The notes beneath the pieces are model-generated. The model did no database searches. It was given only the letters and a program-made list of their open reading frames with translations, and had not been told where the DNA came from. From Palsa-1150 sp036490515 (lineage in GTDB: Bacteria > Myxococcota_A > Polyangia > Polyangiales > Polyangiaceae): a stretch of DNA of 64,000 nucleotides. Every line of letters starts with the position of its first letter. Position 1 is the first letter of the stretch. The translations under genes were made by a program, and so were the position numbers. Of the stretch, positions 43,047-49,952 are shown in pieces. The DNA is taken from NCBI GenBank assembly GCA_036490515.1, contig DASXDU010000007.1, forward strand, positions 124,001 to 188,000, read 5' to 3'.

Positions 43047-43655
43047 CTAGCCGAGGAGCGTCGCGGTCGCCTCGGGCGGCTCGTCCGGCACCCAGCGCTC
43101 GCCGCCGCGTACGAAGACGACCATCCGCTCGAGGCGCGCGTCCTCGGGGCCGGCGAGATCGTGCCAGCGCTCCGCGAGCTCGGCGCGCGGGAAGTGCGCG
43201 TACCCGCCCTTCGTGAGGACGCTCGGGTCCATCACGTAGAGGCGCTCGGCGTCGTAGCCGACGAGGAGCACGTAGTGCCCCGCGTCCCACGTCTCGCTCC
43301 ACGGCTTCGCTCGATCGTCGCGCCACGCCTGGAGGTCGACGATGGGCGGCTCGCCCGCGTCGACGGCGCGCTCGAGCTGCGCGAGCGTCACGTCCCCGTG
43401 CCGGTAGACGGCGTCGAGGCCCGCGCGGCGCAGCACCTCGACCATCGGCTCGGGCTCGGTGCCGCGCGCCTCGGTCGTGTCGAGCGCCGCGTAGAGCGAC
43501 CGCTCGCCCACGTCGCGGAACGCCCCCCACCGCCAGAGGCGCAGCATCGACAGCGTCGCCGCCGCGCCGCAGCTGAAGTCCGTCTCCTGCTTCACCACCG
43601 GCACGACGATGCGGTTGGGCGGCAAGGGCTCGATGGCCCTATAAGGTTCAGTCAT
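43047..43655 (-). CDS. C39-like cysteine peptidase domain protein
   Basis: 202 residues. Papain-like C39 pattern: QETDFSCGAAATL (nucleophile Cys29), DAGHYVLLVGYD (catalytic His) and MDPS (Asp). C39 domains cleave after Gly-Gly in bacteriocin leaders or act as BtrH/DUF-type cysteine peptidases; no ABC transporter or precursor is adjacent, so the substrate is unknown. No signal peptide. Its ATG (43655-43653) overlaps the start codon of the divergent MBL gene by two bases, so the two 5' ends must share DNA. Confidence 0.75.
   Translation of the reverse strand: MTEPYRAIEPLPPNRIVVPVVKQETDFSCGAAATLSMLRLWRWGAFRDVGERSLYAALDTTEARGTEPEPMVEVLRRAGLDAVYRHGDVTLAQLERAVDAGEPPIVDLQAWRDDRAKPWSETWDAGHYVLLVGYDAERLYVMDPSVLTKGGYAHFPRAELAERWHDLAGPEDARLERMVVFVRGGERWVPDEPPEATATLLG
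43642..43647 (+). promoter_or_regulatory. -10 element (TAAGGT) for the MBL-fold gene
   Basis: TAAGGT ends 6 bases before ATG 43654 and lies inside the first codons of the divergent C39 gene. Confidence 0.5.
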
Positions 43656-44931
43656 GGTGGCTCACGTCCCCTCGAAGACGCGGAAGAAGGTCGAGTGGCT
43701 CTTTCGCCGCGCCGAGGGGGCGCTCCTGCCCGAGGCCCTGCTCGGCCGCGAGGGCGCGCACCTCGACTGGCCCGACGCGCTGAAACGCCTGGCCGACGAG
43801 CGCGAGGGCGTGGTCGCGCTCGGCCTCGAGGGCCGCTTCGATTCGCTCACGCGCCTCGTGGAAGCAGGCGGCGCGCCCGGTGCGGCGCACGAGACGGACC
43901 GCGCCACCTACCTCGACCAGCACGGCATCGCCGGCGTCCGCCGCTTCCGCTCCGGCGGCGGCGCGCGCATCTACTGCATGAGCGTCGAGACGTTTCCCCA
44001 CCACATCAACAACGTCTACCTGCTGTGCGAGGAGCAAAGCCGCATCCTCTTCGACTGCGGCTCGGGCGCCGACAGCTCGCGCCGCGACCTCGCCCTCGGC
44101 TTCGCGGTCGTGCGCGCCGCCTTCGGCGAGGAGGTGCGCTACGAGGCCATCGACTGGTGCGTCGTCTCGCACGCGCACTTCGACCACTTCGGCGGCGCCA
44201 ACCTCGTCAAGGACGAGACGAGCGGCCACCTCGCCGTGCACGAGCTCGACGCGCGCGTCCTCTCCTGCTTCGGCGAGCGCATCGTCATCGCGTCCAAGGA
44301 CTGCGACGTCTTCTGGCGCCGCGCCGGCGTGCCCGAGGACGACCGCGCGCGCCTGCTCGAGATGTACCAGGCGGCCAAGAGCGCCTTCCGCGCGCAGGAC
44401 GTCGACCGTGCGCTGCGCGACGGCGACACCATCGGCCCCGGCTACAAGGTGCACCACGTCCCGGGGCACTGCCCGGGCCTCATGTGCTTGCAGGTGCACG
44501 ACGTTCTGCTCACCAGCGACCACGTTCTGTCCCGTATCACGCCGCATCAGTTCCCGCAGGCCATCACCCCGTTCGGGGGCCTCGAGCACTACTTCCACAG
44601 CCTCGCAAAGGTGCGAAAGCTCGAAGGGATCAACTACGCCCTCGGCGGCCACGAGGAGCCCATCTGGGACATGCGCGCGCGCATCGACGCCATCGCGCTC
44701 TTCCACCGCGACCGCCTCGCGAAGGTGCTCGACCACTGCAAGAAGCCGAGCACCGTCGTCGACGTCTCCCAGGGCCTCTTCGGCGACCAGGAGGGCTACT
44801 CGCGCATCCTCGCCCTCGACGAGGCCGGCGCCCACGTCGAGTACCTCCACCAGCTCGGCCAGCTCGCCATCGCCAACCTCGACGAAGTGGCCCGCTCGCG
44901 CGACCCCGTCATCCAGTACGTCAAGAGATAG
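43654..44931 (+). CDS. Metallo-beta-lactamase fold hydrolase
   Basis: 425 residues. HAHFDH (His173, His175, Asp177, His178) forms the dinuclear metal site, with further His at VPGHCPG and GGHEEP. The fold includes glyoxalase II, lactonases and thioesterases. An N-terminal 120-residue helical extension and a C-terminal helical part make it longer than simple lactonases; the function is unassigned. ATG 43654 is 6 bases after TAAGGT and overlaps the C39 start codon. A strong palindrome follows directly after the stop. Confidence 0.85.
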   Translation: MVAHVPSKTRKKVEWLFRRAEGALLPEALLGREGAHLDWPDALKRLADEREGVVALGLEGRFDSLTRLVEAGGAPGAAHETDRATYLDQHGIAGVRRFRSGGGARIYCMSVETFPHHINNVYLLCEEQSRILFDCGSGADSSRRDLALGFAVVRAAFGEEVRYEAIDWCVVSHAHFDHFGGANLVKDETSGHLAVHELDARVLSCFGERIVIASKDCDVFWRRAGVPEDDRARLLEMYQAAKSAFRAQDVDRALRDGDTIGPGYKVHHVPGHCPGLMCLQVHDVLLTSDHVLSRITPHQFPQAITPFGGLEHYFHSLAKVRKLEGINYALGGHEEPIWDMRARIDAIALFHRDRLAKVLDHCKKPSTVVDVSQGLFGDQEGYSRILALDEAGAHVEYLHQLGQLAIANLDEVARSRDPVIQYVKR

Positions 44932-44935
44932 AGAC

Positions 44936-45122
44936 GGAGAGGGAGAAACAGGAAGGTCAGAAGATCAGAAGGGTGGTGGGGAATGGGCACGCCGGAGCGA
45001 CGGGGCCGCGCGGGGTCGCAGGATCGAAGCCGACACCCCTCGCGTGGGCAGCCCCGCCGCCCCAGCCCGCCCAATCCCCCCCCACCCTTCTGATCTTCTG
45101 ACCTTCCTGTTTCCCCCTCTCC
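44936..45122. repeat. Palindromic element with 41-bp arms (40/41 identical)
   Basis: Left arm 44936-44976 and right arm 45082-45122 are inverse complements with a single mismatch (44944 against 45114), separated by 105 bp whose edges are also partly complementary (AT/GGGC stretches), so the whole 187 bp can fold into a long cruciform. It starts 5 bases after the MBL stop. A degenerate relative lies at 9805-9939. Candidates: a non-autonomous mobile palindrome (MITE-like), a REP-type element or a bidirectional terminator. No transposase gene and no target-site duplication were seen. Confidence 0.8.
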
Positions 45123-45172
45123 CGCGTGAAGCGGGTGCCGCGGGCGCGCAAATGTGCGAGAAGGGCCCCGCG

Positions 45173-45583
45173 ATGGGTCGCCGCTGGACGTACGCCGCCA
45201 TCGGGGCAGCCCTGGCCGCGGGGTGCGGCACGCGCACTGCGCTCCTCGTGCCCGACGACGGCTTCACCGCGTACGGGGGCGGCGCGGACGGCGAGGCGGA
45301 GGAGCAGGACGCTTCCATCGTCGACTCGTCGTCGCCCCCCGCCGACGGGCCCTACGGCGACGTCGTCTACTGCTCGCTCTTCGCCGGGCAGGTGAGGTCG
45401 TGCGACGCCGGCAGGGACGCCGGGACCGTCGAGCGCTGCACCGGCGGCTACACCGACTGCATCAAGGTCACCGTCCCGGGCGACGGCTCGCCCCGGGGGC
45501 TCTTCGGGTGCTGCATCCCCGACCCGCCCGAGGGGGTCTCGCAGTGCATCGACCGCCAGCTCCTCGACGCCCAGTGCTACTGA
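45173..45583 (+). CDS. Cys-rich lipoprotein
   Basis: 136 residues. Lipobox AAGC at about residue 17, an Ala/Glu/Asp/Ser linker, then a Cys-rich domain (YCSLFAG, SCDAGR, RCTGGYTDC, FGCCIPD, QCID, QCY) with eight or more cysteines, likely disulfide-locked on the cell surface. No named family. ATG 45173 gives the signal peptide; ATG 45152 is in frame but would add a polar stretch. It follows the long palindrome. Confidence 0.72.
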   Translation: MGRRWTYAAIGAALAAGCGTRTALLVPDDGFTAYGGGADGEAEEQDASIVDSSSPPADGPYGDVVYCSLFAGQVRSCDAGRDAGTVERCTGGYTDCIKVTVPGDGSPRGLFGCCIPDPPEGVSQCIDRQLLDAQCY

Positions 45584-45631
45584 GCCGCCGCGACGGCGCG
45601 CGACGTCTTCGCCGCGCGCGGGCAGGCCGCC

Positions 45632-47116
45632 TCAGCTCTCCTCGTCGTGGTCGAGCGCGTCGAGCTCCTCGTCGGTCAGCTGCTGGCCCGAGGCCTGCGC
45701 CCGCTCGCGCGCGAACATGCGGTTGAGCGTGCGGCGGTCGATGCCGAGGACCTCGGCGGCGCGCGTCTTGTTGCCGCCCGTGCGCGAGAGCACGCGGTCG
45801 ATGTAGCGGCGCTCGAGGATCTGCAGCGAAGGCCAGTCGTCGGCGAGGCTGCCCATGCTGCCGCCCGACGCCGCCTGCGTCGTGAACGACTTGGTCACCT
45901 CGGGCGGCAGGTCGGTCGCCGTGATGACGCCCTCGCGCGCGAGGAGCATCGCCCGCTCGATGATGTGGCTCAGCTCGCGCACGTTGCCTGGGAACTCGTA
46001 GCCCTCGAGCATCTCGAAGACCTCGGGCGCGACGTGCGGCGCCGGCCGGCCGAGGCGCGCCGCGTGCCGCCCGATGAAGTGCTTGATGAGGAGCTGCACG
46101 TCGCCCTTGCGCTCGCGGAGCGGCGGCACGATCACCGTCACCACCTGGAGCCGGAAGAGGAGGTCCTCGCGGAACCGCCCCGCCGCCACCTCGCCCTTGA
46201 GGTCGCGGTTCGACGCGGCCACGACGCGCACGTCCACCTTGATCGTCTCGGCCGCGCCGACGCGCCGGATCTCGCCCTCCTGGAGCACGCGCAGGAGCTG
46301 CACCTGCATCTTCGGGCTGATCTCGCCGATCTCGTCGAGGAAGAGCGTCCCGCCCTTGGCCTCCTCGAAGAGGCCGCGCTTCTGGGCGCTCGCGCCGGTG
46401 AAGCTCCCGCGCTCGTGGCCAAAGAGCTCACTCTCGAGGATCGACTCGGGGAGCGCGCCGCAGTTGATGGCCACGAACGGCTTGGTCGCGCGCGGGCTCT
46501 TCGCGTGGATGGCGCGCGCCACGAGCTCCTTGCCCGTGCCGCTCTCGCCGACGATGAGGATCGTCGCCGTCGTCGGCGCGACGTGCGCGACGGTCTTGTA
46601 AACGGTGAGCATCGCGGGCGTCGTGCCGACGATCTGCGCGACGGCCTGCGCGTCCGACCGCGACGGCGGGGGCGCGTCGGCGGCGGCGAGCTTCCGGCGC
46701 GCGATGGCCTCGCCCACCATGCGCTTGAGGTCCGTCGGCTCGATCGGCTTGGCCAGGTAGTCGTACGCGCCCTCGCCGACGGCGGTCATCGCGCCCTCGA
46801 TGTCGGCGTACGCGGTCATGAGGATGACCGGCGTCGTCGGCCGCGCCTCGCGCACGCGCTTGAGCACGTCGTGCCCGCTCGTGTCGTTGGCCAGGTGGAT
46901 GTCGCTGAGGACGACGTCGTAGCGCGCGAGCTTCGCCTCCGACGGCATCGCGTCCGCGCTCTCGAGCACGTCGACGTGGTAGCCCTCGGTCCGGAGCACG
47001 CGCGCGAGCAGGCCGGCCAGCGTGTCGTCGTCCTCGAAGAGCAGGATGTGCGAGCCCGCGCCCGGCGCCTCCGCCACTGCCTTGCCCCCGGTCGTTCCGG
47101 TCGTGTCGTCGGTCAT
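45632..47116 (-). CDS. NtrC-type sigma-54-dependent response regulator
   Basis: 494 residues. Receiver domain (about 22-140) with acidic pair near EDDD and phospho-acceptor Asp72 in VVLSDIH; AAA+ domain with Walker A GESGTGKE, sigma-54 loop GSFTGA (Ser in place of the usual Ala of GAFTGA), LFLDEIGEI Walker B and FREDLLFRL; C-terminal Fis-type helix-turn-helix (NKTRAAEVLGIDRRTLNRM). It activates transcription from -24/-12 promoters upon phosphorylation by an unknown histidine kinase; none is adjacent. The ATG at 47116 is the first sensible start: longer open frames run through the minisatellite and are rejected. TACGAC (minus, 47133-47128) lies 11 bases upstream. Confidence 0.95.
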   Translation of the reverse strand: MTDDTTGTTGGKAVAEAPGAGSHILLFEDDDTLAGLLARVLRTEGYHVDVLESADAMPSEAKLARYDVVLSDIHLANDTSGHDVLKRVREARPTTPVILMTAYADIEGAMTAVGEGAYDYLAKPIEPTDLKRMVGEAIARRKLAAADAPPPSRSDAQAVAQIVGTTPAMLTVYKTVAHVAPTTATILIVGESGTGKELVARAIHAKSPRATKPFVAINCGALPESILESELFGHERGSFTGASAQKRGLFEEAKGGTLFLDEIGEISPKMQVQLLRVLQEGEIRRVGAAETIKVDVRVVAASNRDLKGEVAAGRFREDLLFRLQVVTVIVPPLRERKGDVQLLIKHFIGRHAARLGRPAPHVAPEVFEMLEGYEFPGNVRELSHIIERAMLLAREGVITATDLPPEVTKSFTTQAASGGSMGSLADDWPSLQILERRYIDRVLSRTGGNKTRAAEVLGIDRRTLNRMFARERAQASGQQLTDEELDALDHDEES

Positions 47117-47127
47117 CGCGTTCCCCC

Positions 47128-47133
47128 GTCGTA
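47128..47133 (-). promoter_or_regulatory. -10 element (TACGAC) for the NtrC-type regulator
   Basis: TACGAC ends 11 bases before ATG 47116. The rest of the 207-bp divergent gap (47117-47323) holds CACCC-rich sequence and nothing else recognised. Confidence 0.35.
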
Positions 47134-47311
47134 GCAGATGGGCCGCCCTGCCACCCACGCCACCCGCCCCACCCACGCCGCCGAGACATGCTGCCCCATG
47201 CTGAGCCATCGGACCGACCTCCTTGGTACCGCCCTGTCCCGCCGGAGGGCTTCTGGGGGCACCTACGGGCTCTCCTTTCACGAGCGATGCCGAACCCCGT
47301 CGCGCGCGCGG

Positions 47312-47317
47312 TAGTCT
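47312..47317 (+). promoter_or_regulatory. -10 element (TAGTCT) for the four-helix membrane protein gene
   Basis: TAGTCT ends 6 bases before GTG 47324. Confidence 0.45.
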
Positions 47318-47323
47318 GCGCGG

Positions 47324-47773
47324 GTGACGCTCATCGACCCCGTTCGCATCCAGGAGCACGTGCACGGGCACATCGGCTGGCTCGCTGCGATCGCGCTCGT
47401 CCACCCCGCCATCGTGCTGCGCCGGACCAACCGCAGGGCCCACCTCGCGGTCGGCCTGGCCTGCGGCATCGCGACCCTCGCAGGGGGACTCGGCGCCTAT
47501 ATCTACGGCGACTACAGGGACAGGCTGCGCCAGCACATCTTCCAGGGCGCGCGCGTCATGGGCTACCTCTTCGAGCGCAAGGAGCACCTCGCCTTCGGGG
47601 CCGTCCTGCTCGCGTGGGCCGGCACGGCCTCCTACGTCGCCGCGACGCGTGTCGACGGCCCCACCCGCGAACAGCTCCGCAAGGCCGCGCACTGGGCCTT
47701 CGTCGGCGCGGCCACCCTGGCGGTCGTCACGGCCGCCCTGGGCACCCTCGTCGCCAGCTACAAGACCTTCTAG
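47324..47773 (+). CDS. Four-helix membrane protein of unknown function, ending at an amber codon before a heptad minisatellite
   Basis: 149 residues, four predicted membrane helices (about 16-32, 44-62, 86-104, 124-142) with conserved-looking histidines (EHVHGHIGW, ALVHPA, RKEHLAFG). Histidine-rich four-helix membrane proteins can bind b-type haem; this is inference. GTG 47324 is 6 bases after TAGTCT. It stops at TAG 47771-47773 with SYKTF. The same frame then stays open for another 162 codons through the 42-bp repeats, so readthrough or a mutated stop is possible. Confidence 0.75.
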   Translation: MTLIDPVRIQEHVHGHIGWLAAIALVHPAIVLRRTNRRAHLAVGLACGIATLAGGLGAYIYGDYRDRLRQHIFQGARVMGYLFERKEHLAFGAVLLAWAGTASYVAATRVDGPTREQLRKAAHWAFVGAATLAVVTAALGTLVASYKTF

Positions 47774-48262
47774 AGCGCCGGGGAGCTCGGGGCGCGCGCC
47801 GACGAGGTACGCGAGGCTGCCGAGGCGGTACGATCGCGTGCCGGCGAGGTACGCGAGGTCGCCGAGGCGGTACGGATGCGTGCCGACGAGGTACACGAGG
47901 TCGCCGAGGCGGTACGATCGCGAGCCGAGGAGGTACGCGAGGTCGCCGAGGCGGTACGACCGCGTGCCGGCGAGGTACGCGAGGTCGCCGACGCGGTACG
48001 ATCGCGTGCCGGCGAGGTACACGAGGCCGCCGAGGCGGTACGACCGCGTGCCGACGAGGTACGCGAGGTCGCCGACGCGGTACGATCGCGTGCCGACGAG
48101 GTACACGAGGTCGCCGACGCGGTACGGCCGCGCGGCGAGGAGCTCGGGGCGCAACGCGAGCGGGTCGACGTGCGATCCGGGCGCGCCGGACCGAGCGCGG
48201 TGCGAGCGTGTCCCACCTATTTCGTCGATGGCTTGGTACCCAATCGGGTGGTTCCCGACTAG
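47774..48262 (+). pseudogene. Heptad-repeat reading frame after the amber codon
   Basis: 162 codons in the same frame as the membrane protein gene, without an upstream start of its own (the only in-frame ATG, 47876, lies in repeat unit 2 and is a point variant of the unit). It encodes about sixteen heptads rich in Glu, Val, Arg and Ala (a long amphipathic helix), then a unique tail ending CPTYFVDGLVPNRVVPD. Frequent GTA, CGA and CGT codons differ from neighbouring genes, which argues that it may be non-coding or recent. Possibly the severed tail of the upstream gene. Confidence 0.35.
47801..48136. repeat. Minisatellite: eight 42-bp units encoding heptads
   Basis: Eight direct units of 42 bp (starts 47801, 47843, 47885, 47927, 47969, 48011, 48053, 48095), each two related 21-bp halves, differing at a few positions. 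The block is flanked by GGAGCTCGGGGCGC-like direct repeats (about 47782 and 48139). Read on the plus strand in frame with the upstream gene, each unit is (D/G/E)EV(R/H)E(V/A)A(E/D)AVRSRA, an amphipathic heptad pattern. On the minus strand it reads YRLGDLAYLVGTRS. No stop occurs in any of these frames. Confidence 0.9.
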
Positions 48263-48446
48263 GGGGTGTGAGGGCAGCGAGATCGCGCTGACCCGCCCGC
48301 GTCGTTCCGGCGAGGGCGGGCCGAGCGCGCGATCCCGTTCCCTGCGGTGGGCCTCGGCCGAGGTGCCGCGTCGCCCCGGGAGCAATCCGGCTCCCGGGCG
48401 GCGCGCGCGCTGCGACCGTAAACCCCGAGAAAGGAGAAAAAGTACC
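48263..48446 (+). promoter_or_regulatory. Structured 5' region upstream of the 185-residue protein gene
   Basis: GATCGCGC...GGGCGG/GAGCGCGCGATC inverted segments (about 48280-48336) can form a long stem, and CCCGGGAGC (48375-48383) pairs with GCTCCCGGG (48390-48398) around a 6-base loop. AGGAG at 48432-48436 precedes ATG 48447 by 10 bases. This looks like a structured leader or a terminator of the repeat region. Confidence 0.4.
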
Positions 48447-49004
48447 ATGTCTCGTACCACGTCCACGTCCAAGGCAGCGACCTTGGCGCAGCTGCAGGCA
48501 GTCATCGACGGCCTGCAGACGCAGCTCCCGAACGCGCAGTTCACGCTCGGGAACACCACGTTCACCACGGCGACGCTCGTCCAGGCCCTGCAAGGGCTGG
48601 TCGCAGCGATCAAGGCGGCGAACGCGGCTCAGGCGAGCGCCGAGGTGGCGGTCAATGCCATGCACGACGCGGCGGCGAAGGTTGGTCCGGTGTTCCTGGC
48701 CACCAAGCGCACGCTCGTCACCATGTACGGCAACGCGACCGACAAGCTGGCGCTGTTCGGGCTGAAGCCTCAAAAGGCTCCGGCACCGCTCACGGCCGAC
48801 CAGCTCGCCGCCCGGAAGGCGAAGGCCAACGCGACGCGCGAAGCCCGTGGGACGACCTCTGCGAAGCAGAAGAAGTCCATCAAGGGCAACGTGACGGGAG
48901 TCACCCTGACCCCCGTGACCGCGCCGAGCGACCCTGCGCCGACCGCACAGCCGGCGCCGACTGCTGCGACCGCGTCCCCCTCGGGACCGGCCGCCAAGCA
49001 GTAG
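48447..49004 (+). CDS. 185-residue protein of unknown function
   Basis: Not assigned to a function. The first 110 residues are helical (LAQLQAVIDGLQTQLPNAQF, AAIKAANAAQASAEVAVNAM), with an alanine-rich amphipathic stretch; then a basic linker (LTADQLAARKAKANATREAR, TSAKQKKSIKG) and a Pro/Ala/Thr-rich tail. The pattern recalls a family of short paralogous proteins in large-genome soil bacteria, but that is from memory. No signal peptide. It has a good Shine-Dalgarno (AAAGGAG) and a structured leader, unlike the leaderless neighbours, suggesting strong or regulated translation. Confidence 0.7.
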   Translation: MSRTTSTSKAATLAQLQAVIDGLQTQLPNAQFTLGNTTFTTATLVQALQGLVAAIKAANAAQASAEVAVNAMHDAAAKVGPVFLATKRTLVTMYGNATDKLALFGLKPQKAPAPLTADQLAARKAKANATREARGTTSAKQKKSIKGNVTGVTLTPVTAPSDPAPTAQPAPTAATASPSGPAAKQ

Positions 49005-49128
49005 GCGCCTCGTAGCGCGCGCGTACCCGCGAGGGCAGGCGACGCGCTGAAGAAAGGGATGCCGGGGGGCGCCGCACGAGCACGCGGCGCCTCCCGGAGC
49101 CCGATCGTGTGCGGCGCGCGCGGGACGC

Positions 49129-49134
49129 TATGCT
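49129..49134 (+). promoter_or_regulatory. -10 element (TATGCT) for the lectin-like lipoprotein gene
   Basis: TATGCT ends 8 bases before ATG 49143 and decides this start over an in-frame upstream codon at 49059. Confidence 0.5.
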
Positions 49135-49142
49135 GCGCGGCG

Positions 49143-49835
49143 ATGTCCCGCTCGCCGCTGCTCGCCTCGCGCGCGGTCTTCGCGTGCGGCGCCGCGCTCG
49201 CGCTGGTCGCGGTCTCGTCCTGCACGAAGGGCGAGACGCACGCCGAGCCCGTCCTCACCGCCCCGTGGTCCGACGACTTCGACCGCGCCGACCTCGGCGC
49301 CGACTGGAACGACACGGGCGGCCCGTACCGCATCGAGAACGGCGCGCTCGTCTTCGAGAAGGCGCACAACCATCCGCTCTGGCTCAGGCGCCCGCTGCCC
49401 GACGACGTCCGCATCGACGTGGACGCGACCGGGCTCTCGGCCGAGGGCGACGTGAAGGTCATCCTCGCGGGCGACGGCGAGAGCCACGAGTCGGACGACG
49501 CGGTCCGGCGCGACCTCAAGTACACCGACACCGGCTACGTCTTCATCTACGGCGGCTGGCACGACCACCTCTCGACGCTCGTGCGCCTCGAGGAGCACGA
49601 GTGGGAGAACGACCACGGCGTGCCGCGCAACCGCACCGCGCGCGTCGTCCCCGGCCAGACGATGCACTGGACCATCACGAAGCACGGCGGCCACCTCGAG
49701 TGGGACGTCGACGGGCAGACGTTCCTCGTGCGCGACGATCCGTCGCCGCTCACGGGCCCCGGGCACTCCCACTTCGCGTTCACCGGCTGGGAGAGCCCCG
49801 TGCGCTTCGACAACCTGAAGATCACGCCGCTCTGA
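49143..49835 (+). CDS. Lipoprotein with concanavalin-like beta-sandwich
   Basis: 230 residues. Lipobox VSSC at about residue 22. The mature part looks like a lectin/glucanase-type jelly roll: FDRADLGADWNDTGGPYRIE, DDVRIDVDATGLS, SHFAFTGWESPVRFDNLKI. This resembles the DUF1961/3-keto-disaccharide hydrolase-like group that binds sugars; no catalytic residues were identified. ATG 49143 is the start that yields the signal peptide and follows TATGCT by 8 bases. Confidence 0.75.
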   Translation: MSRSPLLASRAVFACGAALALVAVSSCTKGETHAEPVLTAPWSDDFDRADLGADWNDTGGPYRIENGALVFEKAHNHPLWLRRPLPDDVRIDVDATGLSAEGDVKVILAGDGESHESDDAVRRDLKYTDTGYVFIYGGWHDHLSTLVRLEEHEWENDHGVPRNRTARVVPGQTMHWTITKHGGHLEWDVDGQTFLVRDDPSPLTGPGHSHFAFTGWESPVRFDNLKITPL

Positions 49836-49939
49836 GCCGCCCGAACGTGAGCCGCCCCGGCGGACGATCGTGCGCCCTGGCCCGGCGCCCGCGCGGCCGG
49901 CGTGCCCCGAACGTGAGCTGACGCACGGGCCCGTCGGCC

Positions 49940-49945
49940 TAGGCT
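49940..49945 (+). promoter_or_regulatory. MFS gene promoter
   Basis: TAGGCT ends 7 bases before GTG 49953. CTGACG (49918-49923), 16 bases upstream, resembles the -35 TTGACA. Together they predict a leaderless transcript. Confidence 0.5.
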
Positions 49946-49952
49946 CTCTCGC

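Noticed and set aside
44936..45122. Insertion sequence or complete transposon
   Set aside because: The palindrome is only 187 bp, with no transposase frame and no visible target-site duplication; recorded only as a repeat.
47801..48136. CRISPR array
   Set aside because: Units are contiguous 42-bp direct repeats without unique spacers, and no cas genes are present.
45632..48613. A 993-residue minus-strand frame reaching past the NtrC-type regulator
   Set aside because: The first 500 residues are repeat-derived (YRLGDLAYLV repeats) and composition-driven; the receiver domain begins just after ATG 47116.
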